Shown here one piece after another: positions 16,601 to 23,949 of a stretch of DNA of 34,561 nucleotides. Both the position numbers and the translations under genes were made by a program. The notes beneath the pieces were generated by a model, which saw nothing but the letters and a program-made list of their open reading frames with translations, had not been told where the DNA came from and made no database searches. Source of the stretch: Paenibacillus sp. Lineage in GTDB: Bacteria > Bacillota > Bacilli > Paenibacillales > YIM-B00363. The stretch spans positions 1-34,561 of the forward strand of contig NZ_DASQNA010000044.1 of the NCBI RefSeq assembly GCF_035645195.1. The letters are read 5' to 3'. Each line of letters begins with the position of its first letter. Position 1 is the first letter of the stretch.

Positions 16601-18351
16601 TACGTAATGCGCATATCGCCGGAAAACCCGTCATCGGTCGGAAGCAGCGTGACCGATGTTTTCACCGGAACGCGATACCGCTTCCCCGTGACCTTCTCCT
16701 TGAAGAACAGATCGAAGTTCGGATCGCTGCTCTCGTTCCCCGTGAAGTACGCGCCGATATTCGTCAGATTCACCGTGACGTATTTGACGTCCGACTGGAA
16801 CAGTTCTTTCGGCGCCAACCCGTACACATAAGTCGCCGCCGCATCTCCGACCGCCGGGAGGAGAATGAAATTCGCCTTGTTCGACTCGTACTGGGCTTTA
16901 ATGCCCTCGTCCTCCAAGCCTGCGATTTTCCCTTGCGTCTCCGGGCTCCGGGCCGTCAGCAAATATTCTTGGGTCGTCGGCCAAGGCTTTCCTTTCGCCA
17001 CGACTTTGAACGAGGCGACGATGGTATCCCCCGGCTTATATTTCGGGATGATGCCCTGCGCCGCTTCTTCGGGCGTCGCCGTCTTGCGGTACGTCTTGGA
17101 CAGCGTCCGGTACGACTCCGTCAGCGGCTTGCCGTTCGCATCCCGCATGACGTTGCCTTGGGCGTCGAGCTTCGCGAAGCTGAGTCCGCTCTCCAGCGTC
17201 AGGTCGACGTCGATGCGAGAATGATCCATGCCATACATGGCCAAGTTTTCGACTTCGGCGATAATGTCGAAGACGCCGTCGTTCGCGTAGGCGCTGTTAT
17301 CGTCCAAGACGGCCAGCTGCTGGGGCGTATCGAGATAACGGATCGAAAATACCTTATCGGGCTCGATAATTTCCCCTAAGCCGTACACCGTTTCGAACGT
17401 TTGCGCCGTCTGGTCGGCCACTTTGGCAGGATTCCAGTAGAACGCTACCGCCGAGTCGGCGGTGCCGTAATCGTTCGTATCCCTCGTGAAGTCCAAATTG
17501 CCGTTCGGCGTATAATCCCATTTCGTGTTCGCCAAACCGTTCCAATGGCCGACGATCATCTCGTCGACGATGTTAATGTCGCGCTCGGCGAAATTGTTAA
17601 AGCCGTACGCGACGACGTTGGTCGCCAGCGGGTTCGTCGGGTCGTAAGAATCCCGCATCACCCAATACGGAGGCAATTTGTAGAACGCCCTGTCTTCGAC
17701 GGGGACGCCGAGCTTCTCCGGTTCGTGAACGAGCTTGCGCTCCACCTGCAGCGGCGATTTGTAAGCCGTCCCGATTTGGAATTGAGGGCCGTCGTTGCCG
17801 GCGACCATCGTATCGAGCAAAATGCGGGAGCCGACTTGTACGTCGGCCCCGCTTCGGTTGATCACTTCATAACGAATATTGACGTTGCCTGCGTTCTTCA
17901 GGTCGGACGGGTCGGAGTACAGCATCAAAATTTGCTTGATTTGGACCCCTTTGATTTTCCAGACGGTTTCGATTTGCTTCGTCCCGTTCGGATTGTTGAC
18001 GACGACCGGCGGGGTGATTTCCGAGAAAAAGTCGGCGGCGAATTTATAGGGATTACCGAAAATGTAATCCGTGCCGTCGATCCGGAACGTCGTGAACGAC
18101 GTCTCCGGATCGTCCCCGCGGAACAGCATGTTGACGTTCTGATCCTTCTTGCGAACCGGCTGGCCTTCGACCGTGCGGACGCCGAAACGCCCCGTCGCGT
18201 TATCCACCGTAATTTTAATGAAGTCGTTCTGCAGCACCGTAACGTCCGGCTGGCTTACGACGGCTGCGAGCGCGGTCGTGGCGCCCGACAGCGTTCCGAG
18301 CGCAACGACGAAAATGAGCAGCAGCGCCGTCGTCTTTCGTACGAATTTCAT
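10639..18351 (-). CDS. Giant SLH-anchored beta-rich surface protein (2570 aa)
   Basis: The signal peptide is at residues 1-29 (ends ATTALA). An N-terminal beta-sandwich-like region (30-350, starting at VLQNDFIKITVDNATGRFGV) is followed by a charged region to about 880. Next is a stretch of alternating amphipathic beta strands (about 890-1330) interrupted by a Ser/Gly linker near 1000-1034. Fibronectin/Ig-like modules follow to about 2160, then a second linker of GGF repeats near 2170-2187, a further beta domain, and three SLH motifs from about 2384 to the end (ITRAEYPTLLLRV, LTRVEAMAMVGRL, LTRAQAAAIAVRI). SLH motifs predict non-covalent wall anchoring. I do not recognise the N-terminal or central domains and assign no activity. 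The ATG at 18351 has GGGAGG and AGAGG upstream within a 35-bp gap after the 1768-residue gene, so both belong to one transcript. Several protein-interaction folds make a structural or binding role most likely. Confidence 0.88.
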   Translation of the reverse strand: MKFVRKTTALLLIFVVALGTLSGATTALAAVVSQPDVTVLQNDFIKITVDNATGRFGVRTVEGQPVRKKDQNVNMLFRGDDPETSFTTFRIDGTDYIFGNPYKFAADFFSEITPPVVVNNPNGTKQIETVWKIKGVQIKQILMLYSDPSDLKNAGNVNIRYEVINRSGADVQVGSRILLDTMVAGNDGPQFQIGTAYKSPLQVERKLVHEPEKLGVPVEDRAFYKLPPYWVMRDSYDPTNPLATNVVAYGFNNFAERDINIVDEMIVGHWNGLANTKWDYTPNGNLDFTRDTNDYGTADSAVAFYWNPAKVADQTAQTFETVYGLGEIIEPDKVFSIRYLDTPQQLAVLDDNSAYANDGVFDIIAEVENLAMYGMDHSRIDVDLTLESGLSFAKLDAQGNVMRDANGKPLTESYRTLSKTYRKTATPEEAAQGIIPKYKPGDTIVASFKVVAKGKPWPTTQEYLLTARSPETQGKIAGLEDEGIKAQYESNKANFILLPAVGDAAATYVYGLAPKELFQSDVKYVTVNLTNIGAYFTGNESSDPNFDLFFKEKVTGKRYRVPVKTSVTLLPTDDGFSGDMRITYQGGDRVNEAGDVIEAGLGPELPLGEYSVEIDYKGDAGGDPETAALFDLTSEQTFLVTDNAESRIREANILAVYKQSVDISHVTPSLSGDLLEELNELYPDAPFEGGEDLYSAVMAYKQARTFVAMASKAVDPEFDTASYLDDSALAETPTYHYRLFESDEAMEEFFGDEDIERESLVVVRGMIREVGEGSDKQVIVDTKTEPALINDAVAYKGKDMVFARGKLDAFGVDDSVGGYDDMPFFDTLFVKGEGTLSVASSGFIFHDGEWTLDFYNGFEKTLGDGYLIEDESFPDSGGNEEDNSLNGTLSWAVGALGDRLNPLRQLMIEQVYFNKQSLFSPSLFTFDGFGFTFNDFVLTQGGISFGGKLSLKVIEAEMRNVVFNDKGFVGVDAHLKFDLNEELGLIGPDDSGKAGDSAGSGSGSGSGSGGGAGGGAGGGSGGGTGGTGGGSEPEEPSKPKGSIDIVHFVQDVDDVSNQYGVSFAAQLKSMVEIEAALSFKRVADGRILPDVVAFGTTLPKPGVLVTGATYITGVRGAVRELADTIAGGTKDDPFPLVIEAGVSLKFGVSPAYHFGDIDLTLKRTGIKIEGKMDFSAVPEPTDDDLLPMLTYALLEAQWVKPWFVRLEAEVDIGGWDLIVGKAGIFVGQNLEKNRIDFEGYIGAKVQIPSSVPVVGGIPLSSVFFGLNNDKIWGSVGVLFVTLGVTYYWGGGVEFGTSGEQLPEGLVHLVVDNPERGPQLLVIGQGMTTVATSWLDTEQETQEIVYREVADGVSVLDTGAMNVGIGGITVKNGGRVHEIPMAGVSGNAIIEMEYVEQQMPSFTLKDASGKTYPIVFDNTNTNPKANAFTQVIPAASSSEGVDVRKAYILIPSDRTQQGGVWTLTAVNPVETRLLNVPNTPTLKNVALAKHQNNANLFTASWSVDHAKAGDTINLYLAKDAVTARTTKLEGGADVLEPGDPGLLIAKDLPVDHQGGVAGKTTSGSLAIDVTQVSMLGDVEDIRGLLQQGEYYLRAELRSDSAFGTKTSADRFEIIDPLAPKEVEAVAIEPGGNGYFELSFKPSPKKQGHEPFEHSYQIEAFRQIGEKLEPYSNFGELLFTEAELAPYWNPQTGRYEGIRVGGWAATTTSDAIDVASLEGTVMNLQEEVKYTGLEVGHTYAIGVSAVTKPTIEADKNENYHFAAAVKSASKLLPVPAKPKLSAASASLSAVNAHAIHMLTNQTAQSVELTSNQKDIEVEAFYGEESLGVFPFANEAGGSRGTLKFDRLKTDGPYAIELVARNKKTKDVGTTMLYLTVDTLAPVLYIDAPATGERASEGLIEVAGQTSNDAALLVNGTAVTVEEDGRFRGTVPIDSVEPNVSLRFVATDGAGNENAAVVDITNDIAVPVGLVLEQLPVLLPGAERTIQASLRVPDGKDAQGKPKFKTIPVPPELKDRLTFEVAQGEAVSVSETGKIKGLEVGASLVQATYRVSDGVTIEGMAVASVQLPEPAAMKSIALSASSVAGGKTKLSWTLPSDIDLGGKQLVYRRFNTDAITVPAFREAIADWAFVPEDGIVDVHAREAIMVALRTSSGKEVVAVSAAVRTPGSQTGVGGFGGFGGFGGFAGGGSSSVMLNNKPATMSSNSESVVVVVGSHDLEGIAGDIVIASAELAAPSVTIQFRADAVKQAIQKKKTIRIQMPKATLEFPPDKLAGVTNGFELTLKNNEEAAASETSALLSKVQASLLGAGEGVTIETNLPDSAWNGYVDMKLPLPETVAAEELTAVVLVGGDGRWTPLPWAMDESGGKPTVEVRLTGKGSVAFVGKSQTFDDVPHEFWGRESIESAASKLLVMGKGDNRYDPEASITRAEYPTLLLRVAGMMNRTGSRAFADVKSSDWYRDSVSAAAELGLVNGLENGAFAPNATLTRVEAMAMVGRLVSTLGVAKPLTERETAAILGRFEDAASVPDWAKTEVALAVRLGIIEGTGGSIAPNGVLTRAQAAAIAVRIDQLITKK

Positions 18352-18386
18352 GGAATGCCTCTGCCTCCCTGTCTACAACTCAGCTG

Positions 18387-21300
18387 CTATGGATTCGTAT
18401 TTCCGATAAAGAAGGTCGCGTACTCTCGCTCCCTTTCTTGGTTCCGCAGAATGACCGTATACCAGCCCGCTTTCGGGAACGCGACCGTATACGACTTGCC
18501 GACCAGCTCGTTGTATGTCAGCTTGGTCGCGATCGCCTTCATTTGGCCTTCGCGGTACAATCCTTCCTGGTAATACAAGTCGAAAGTGCCCCACTCGTTC
18601 ACCCGTTCTTCGCCGCCCACGTTCATGCGGTTGTAACGGAGGAACGTGAACGTCAGCACATTGCGGTCGAACAGCGCGGACTCGCCGGAATTGGCCGAAA
18701 TGAGCACGTCGTTCGCGAACATCAGCATGCCGGCATTGCTTACGACGACGACGTCCTGATACGCGACGGTTTCATTGCCGACTTGGTCCCGGGCGGTATA
18801 TTGGACGCGCTGGCGGCCAAGCTTCGAAAGGTCCAAGCCGCTGACGGATACTTCGACGTCTTCTAGCGCGGATACGTTATCGGATACGGTATATCCGCCC
18901 AAATCCTTGCGGAAATCGAAGCCTGCCTTGTTTTGCTCGACGCTGACGACAGGGAAGGCAAGCGTCAGATCGGGCGCTTTGTTGTCCAAGCCCCGAATGG
19001 CGACCGGCACCTTGTTCACGTTGCCCAACAGATCGGATACCGCCATGAAGGTGGTTCCGTCCGCGGAAAACACTCGGGAATAGGCGAACGTTCCGTCCGG
19101 TCCGCTGATCTGATTCGTGTATTGTCCGCCCTCGGCGATCGGAGCGACTCCGGCTAATGCGGCGTTCGGAGCCGCGACGCTTCCGGTTACGGTAGCTTTC
19201 ATCTTTCCTTTGGCGTAAGGAACGCCGTTAATCGTAACGATTCGTTCCGTCGGGATCGGGTTGCCGGCTTCGTCGACGAACGCGTAGTGAACCGATTGCG
19301 CCTGCGGCGCGTCGCTGACGATTTCGTTCACCTGTTCCTTGATCACGATCGTGCTGCCGTATTCGTCCGTGACCGTGAACGAGACGACGCCGTTCTGAAG
19401 CATCGTTACGGCGGCCGGGGAAATCAAGTAATTTTCGCCGGCGGCGTCCTCGTCCTTCCGAACCTCCAGCGTGACGCCGGATGCATACAGCACGTTGCCG
19501 TTACCGTCTCGAATCGTTCGGAACGGCTGGCTGCCGTTCTCCCCATATCCGTACGTTCGAACGACGTGGACCCGCGGTCCTTCTTTGTGGATGTAGTCGA
19601 CCGAAGCCGTCGCCGTACCGATGTTCCCCGCTTCGTCCATAAATTCGAATGTGAACGAGCCGTTCTCGACGAACGTATAGTTGAACCGGCCTTCGTTGTT
19701 GACGACCCTTACCGGCTCCGACGTTTCCAATTTCACCGTGACGTTGCCGTTCGTTTTCGACGCCGTCAAATATTGAATGCTGCCCTGCGGCGGCGTGCCG
19801 TCCACGTTATCCACGACGACATACAGCGTATCCTTCAGGCTCGGGTCGATGAGGCTCGTCAGGTCGAACGAGTAGAACCCGTTCTTTTTCACGTTGAACG
19901 TGTTTCCGCTGCGAATCGGAGCCGACGGATTCACGCTCGAAGGCACCGCCTTCACGCCGAGCGGCAGCGCCAGCTCGATATTGACGCCGGTCGAAGCGGA
20001 TACCGGGTTCACCGTATTCATGGAAGCTACGGCGTACACCGGCGGCTCGGAGCGCACCGTTGCGACGTTCAAATCGATCGGTTCGCCGATCGCGCCGGCG
20101 GGCGTGCGCAGCTTCACTTTGACGGCGAGCTGGCCCGGGTTGCCCGTAGGCACCTTCACCGCGAGGAAGTTCGTGAACGGCCGCCATTTCACCCAGCTCT
20201 TCCCGCCATCCGGCGAGATCGAGTACGAATAGCCGGCTTTGTCTTCGGTGTTCAAGTTTAATTTCACGATCGCGGTGTATCCGTCCGCATCGTCGCCGTA
20301 CACGTACAGCAAATCGGCGATGGCGGATGCCGGCGGGACGTTGCGGTCTGCCGGCTTCGACACCTTGAACAGCCCGGTGCTCGCGATGCGCGCGTTGTGC
20401 GCGCCGTCCTTCACATAGACGTACAGGCGATAATCCGCGGTCTCCCCCGGAGCGAGCCCGTCGGCGTCGGCGGTGACCTGCCCGCCGGAAGGAAGGGCGA
20501 TCCAGCCTTCCGTCGTCTCGGCGGGAACCGGCGCCTCGGCTCTCGACCACATGTACTTCGCCTCCAGGCCGGCCGCGCTGAACAGCTCGTTCACCGTCAC
20601 GACGACGTCGTGAGACGGCTGCGGATAGGCCACTTCGGTTCGGCTGAACGCCACTTCGGGCGCCGCGTTGTCGAAATAATACGCCTTGGAGAAGAAATAA
20701 ACTCTTCCATTCTTATCTTTGGCACGCACATGAACGTATTGGATTCCGTTCTTGAGCGGATCCGCCGGAACCGTATAGAGCCAGTACCCGGCATCCGGAT
20801 TGCCGCCCGTCGGCGCAAGCGCCGCATACGCCGCATCCCCGGCAGGAGGAACGGAGCTTGGCAGCAGCGCGAAGCCGACCTCGAACGCGTCGTTGGCGTA
20901 GACGTCCTCCGCCACCGTTGCCGTCGCCTCGGCGTAGGTGTCCTCCGTAACCGTGGCGTCGCTTGCGACCGCAAGCTCTGGCGCCGCGGCCAAGCGGAAC
21001 GTCACCGGATGGCTTTGCAAGTAAGTCCCGTTCGTTTCCGGTTCGAAGGAGCCCTGCACGAGCGATGCGGAGGAGACGATCACCGGCTCCGTCGGCACCG
21101 TCGTTACGTTCCCGGCCTGGTCTGCGGACTTCACATACAGCCGGTAAGCGCCGTCTTCCATGACCTCGTTCAGCGTCGATGCCGTGAACGCGCCGTTCGT
21201 CGGCGCCGCGGTTTTCCAATCAATCTCCTGCGGCTCGTTCGCTTCCTTCACCCACTGGTACTGCACCGAGGCGATGCCGCTGTGCGGATCCGCGACTTGG

Positions 21301-23693
21301 ACCGTCACCTTCACCTCGGAGGTTTGATTGCCGTTCGTTTCGATGAATTGGATATCCGGTTTTTTGTTATCCAGTCGAATTCTGGCCGCATGGTGCGTCC
21401 AGTTCGAGTCGTCTTGTTTGAAATCGTCGAGCGGCCACACCGAGAGATCCCCGTACTGACCGACCGCGACAAGCGCTTTATTGTTGGCGTACACGATTTT
21501 ATCCGCTTCGGAGCCCGGCGCTTCCGCCTTCCACGCCTCGTACTGCGCAGGATGCGTGTCGACGTACTGCTTCATCTTCTCGTACTGCATCAGTTCTCTG
21601 GCCGAATCCCACGTCATATCGGCCGTCCAGGCGTGCAGGTACCATTCGCCGCTGCCTTCCTCGGTCAACGCCTGAACCGGCGGCGCGATCATATTCGTCT
21701 TGTTGTTCGCCACGCTCAGGGTGAGGTTCGCGAACGCTTCTTGGTCGGGATACAGCTCTTCCCGAGGCTGCTTCGCCGACAGCGAGTACCGCTTGAGGGC
21801 TGCGAAGCGATCGCCGCTCACGGAAGCGAACGGGTCTTCGGGGCTTCGCGTCCAAGTGTAGTACACCAAGCCGACGGCCGGAGAGCTTTCCCCGGTCATA
21901 TTGGAAGGACGATAAATCCCTTTGCTGGGACGCTGCTGACCGCGAAGCGCCGTGTCGGGATCCAGCGCCGGAATCGTCAAATTCGGATCGTTGGCGTCGA
22001 TCGTAATTTTGCCGTTCTTCCGATACGTTTGGTCCGTCGCCCCTCCGTTTTCGTACCAAGACGCGATCAACGGGGCCGTGTTGTCGATCGACAGCTTCGC
22101 CCAATCGATCTTGGAGTTCACGTAGGCCGCTTCGCCGTCGGTATGCGTGCCGTCGAAATTCGCGGGCTGGATCAGCATGTTGCCCGCGTAGTCTTGAAGC
22201 ACGTTCGTATCGGGCGAACCGAGCTTCTTATCGTTCGACAGCGCGATCACCTTCAGAAGCGGCGTTTCCAAGTTAACGCTTCCGTCGATCGTCGCTCGGA
22301 ATTTCAAGCTTTTCGTATTGAAGCCGGAGACGTAATAGGCCTTCATGCCGTTATTGAACAGCAGATGCGTCTCGCCCTCCGTCCAGCCTTCCTTGACGAT
22401 CGTCTCTTCCTCTAATTGCACGGTAAATTCGATCGTATCGCCGCGGTTTAACGAGACGCCGGTTAAAATTTCCGGCTGAATGCCGTTCCCCGACTTCGTA
22501 TATTTCGGAGCGACCGCGTCGACGATGATGCGGTAGCCGCCTCTTGCAAAGTCGAACGGGTGCGTGTCCGCGCTGCGCAAATAGTTGTTGCTCTGCATGC
22601 TCGGCTTCGTCATGCCGGCCAGCGACGCCGCATTGCCGGCCGCGTCCGTGAACTGCGCATTGGCGAATTTCTCTTCCATCGATAGATTTATCGGCAGTCC
22701 GCCGCCCATGCCGGTCATCTTCGGCTCAAGCGGAAGATTGCCGCTGCTGTGGTACTTCACGCCGGTGTAGTTGTATGTAATATCTTGTTTGAAGTCTTTG
22801 AGATTTCCGGAATTGTACGTGGTGTTCGTAAAATATTGCGGCTGTCCTTCCGCGGGCCGTCCCGTCCCGTCCGGGTTTTGAAACAGAAAATGCTGAAAGA
22901 AATGCCCGCTTTGGCTCGGCATCAGCGAATATTGGTACGGAAACACCGGTTCGCTGAAGTGGTAGGTCAGGGTAATGTGCTCGTTTTCCTTGACGAACAG
23001 CTCCCGTTGGTTGATGACCGCGTTCGTCCGTTCCGCGCCGTTGCCGGTAAAGGTGTAATTCGTTAATGAAGGCCGTTGTTCGTCTTTAAATCGGATGTAT
23101 AACCCTCTTACGCCCGTCGCGTCGTTGCTGTAATCGCCCGTCCCGTGAATGGTAATCGTGATTTTCGTATTGGGCTTTACCGTTCCCGAATACGAGCGCG
23201 CGCCGACGTCCGCATCGCCGTTCCTGGTGCTATAACTCCTCACGTCGCCATCAACGTTAAGCGTGAAATCGGTGTGTTCCTTGGGTGACGCCGGGGGATC
23301 GTAGTACTCCAGCTTCGAGAAGCCGATCTCGACCTGCGCATGTCCGCTTAACCCCATGTCCCGCAGCGTCGAGTTCGCCCCTACGTCGACCGTCAGCGTG
23401 ACGGTGACGCCCTTGTCGTTCAATCCCGTGTGAATATCCCCGGCTCCCCAGTCGTAGTTGACCGTTCCGTCGCCGGACGTGCTCTTCGAGAACCCTTTCC
23501 CGCTCATCGAATCGATCGCGAACGCTTCCACCGCGTTCCCCGCGCTGACGCTGGCGTTGCCGACCTTAACGCCCGTTCCGTCGATCGTCACTTCCCGGTC
23601 GGCCGCATACGCGATCTCCGGTTCGACCCACAACGGCAGCATCGAAACAAGCAAACTGAATGTTACCGTCATGCTAATCATCTTGTTGCGCAT
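18387..23693 (-). CDS. Giant secreted multi-Ig-like protein without visible anchor (1768 aa)
   Basis: The reading frame is open upstream, but the ATG at 23693 is the best start. It has GGTGGAGG 8 nt upstream and leads directly into a signal peptide (residues 1-30, ending EIAYA). The longer version would put 59 unrelated residues before the signal. The mature protein is rich in beta-sandwich and Ig-like segments. Examples are VQYQW...DGAYRLYVKSADQAGN near residue 800, a similar YMW...DYRLYVYVKDGAHN unit near 1050, and a repeat with PDGGKSWVKW near 1160. The last 120 residues form a separate beta domain ending YATFFIGNTNP. There is no SLH triplet, LPxTG motif or C-terminal membrane segment, so it is either released or held by the SLH proteins encoded 35 bp downstream. 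No catalytic signature was found. It is the first gene of the four-gene run. Confidence 0.87.
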   Translation of the reverse strand: MRNKMISMTVTFSLLVSMLPLWVEPEIAYAADREVTIDGTGVKVGNASVSAGNAVEAFAIDSMSGKGFSKSTSGDGTVNYDWGAGDIHTGLNDKGVTVTLTVDVGANSTLRDMGLSGHAQVEIGFSKLEYYDPPASPKEHTDFTLNVDGDVRSYSTRNGDADVGARSYSGTVKPNTKITITIHGTGDYSNDATGVRGLYIRFKDEQRPSLTNYTFTGNGAERTNAVINQRELFVKENEHITLTYHFSEPVFPYQYSLMPSQSGHFFQHFLFQNPDGTGRPAEGQPQYFTNTTYNSGNLKDFKQDITYNYTGVKYHSSGNLPLEPKMTGMGGGLPINLSMEEKFANAQFTDAAGNAASLAGMTKPSMQSNNYLRSADTHPFDFARGGYRIIVDAVAPKYTKSGNGIQPEILTGVSLNRGDTIEFTVQLEEETIVKEGWTEGETHLLFNNGMKAYYVSGFNTKSLKFRATIDGSVNLETPLLKVIALSNDKKLGSPDTNVLQDYAGNMLIQPANFDGTHTDGEAAYVNSKIDWAKLSIDNTAPLIASWYENGGATDQTYRKNGKITIDANDPNLTIPALDPDTALRGQQRPSKGIYRPSNMTGESSPAVGLVYYTWTRSPEDPFASVSGDRFAALKRYSLSAKQPREELYPDQEAFANLTLSVANNKTNMIAPPVQALTEEGSGEWYLHAWTADMTWDSARELMQYEKMKQYVDTHPAQYEAWKAEAPGSEADKIVYANNKALVAVGQYGDLSVWPLDDFKQDDSNWTHHAARIRLDNKKPDIQFIETNGNQTSEVKVTVQVADPHSGIASVQYQWVKEANEPQEIDWKTAAPTNGAFTASTLNEVMEDGAYRLYVKSADQAGNVTTVPTEPVIVSSASLVQGSFEPETNGTYLQSHPVTFRLAAAPELAVASDATVTEDTYAEATATVAEDVYANDAFEVGFALLPSSVPPAGDAAYAALAPTGGNPDAGYWLYTVPADPLKNGIQYVHVRAKDKNGRVYFFSKAYYFDNAAPEVAFSRTEVAYPQPSHDVVVTVNELFSAAGLEAKYMWSRAEAPVPAETTEGWIALPSGGQVTADADGLAPGETADYRLYVYVKDGAHNARIASTGLFKVSKPADRNVPPASAIADLLYVYGDDADGYTAIVKLNLNTEDKAGYSYSISPDGGKSWVKWRPFTNFLAVKVPTGNPGQLAVKVKLRTPAGAIGEPIDLNVATVRSEPPVYAVASMNTVNPVSASTGVNIELALPLGVKAVPSSVNPSAPIRSGNTFNVKKNGFYSFDLTSLIDPSLKDTLYVVVDNVDGTPPQGSIQYLTASKTNGNVTVKLETSEPVRVVNNEGRFNYTFVENGSFTFEFMDEAGNIGTATASVDYIHKEGPRVHVVRTYGYGENGSQPFRTIRDGNGNVLYASGVTLEVRKDEDAAGENYLISPAAVTMLQNGVVSFTVTDEYGSTIVIKEQVNEIVSDAPQAQSVHYAFVDEAGNPIPTERIVTINGVPYAKGKMKATVTGSVAAPNAALAGVAPIAEGGQYTNQISGPDGTFAYSRVFSADGTTFMAVSDLLGNVNKVPVAIRGLDNKAPDLTLAFPVVSVEQNKAGFDFRKDLGGYTVSDNVSALEDVEVSVSGLDLSKLGRQRVQYTARDQVGNETVAYQDVVVVSNAGMLMFANDVLISANSGESALFDRNVLTFTFLRYNRMNVGGEERVNEWGTFDLYYQEGLYREGQMKAIATKLTYNELVGKSYTVAFPKAGWYTVILRNQEREREYATFFIGNTNP

Positions 23694-23889
23694 AAACGAA
23701 TCCTCCACCCATTTTCCAAATGCGACCATATAACTACAAAAAATCCGGGACTTTGGTTCGATAAATTCCCCATAAATGACAGATACATCCCATCTTATCA
23801 CGGCATTCTGAACCGTGACTGAACAATTTATGACCGAACTGCAACTTTTGAAGCGCGCAAAAAGTTCCATCCAAATTCAACCATTCGAC
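23694..23889 (-). promoter_or_regulatory. Leader region upstream of the giant-protein genes; promoter unresolved
   Basis: This 196-bp AT-richer stretch must hold the promoter of the 23.5-kb gene run. The best candidate is an extended -10, TG-A-TAAGAT (TAAGAT at 23792-23797), with no good -35 at the right distance. It overlaps a small inverted repeat CACGG...CCGTG at 23800-23818 that could be an operator. Neither is strong. The ribosome site GGTGGAGG lies just before 23693. Confidence 0.3.
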
Positions 23890-23940
23890 AAAAAAAGACT
23901 TCTTTCGCAGACCGTGATTCCGTCTGGAAAGAAGTCTTTT
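23890..23940 (-). terminator. Intrinsic terminator of the radical SAM gene
   Basis: A 14-bp perfect stem (AAAAGACTTCTTTC, 23893-23906, pairing with 23927-23940) is extended by an inner CAGAC/GTCTG pair (908-912 with 922-926). On the minus strand it ends in seven T, starting 10 bp after the stop codon at 23950. Confidence 0.9.
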
Positions 23941-23949
23941 CGTTTACAT

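Noticed and set aside
23800-23818. CACGG...CCGTG inverted repeat as a firm operator
   Set aside because: Only five paired bases around a nine-base centre; too short to claim more than a candidate.
23694-23870. 59-residue N-terminal extension of the 1768-residue protein
   Set aside because: It would place non-conserved sequence before a clear signal peptide. The downstream ATG has a strong GGTGGAGG site at ideal distance.
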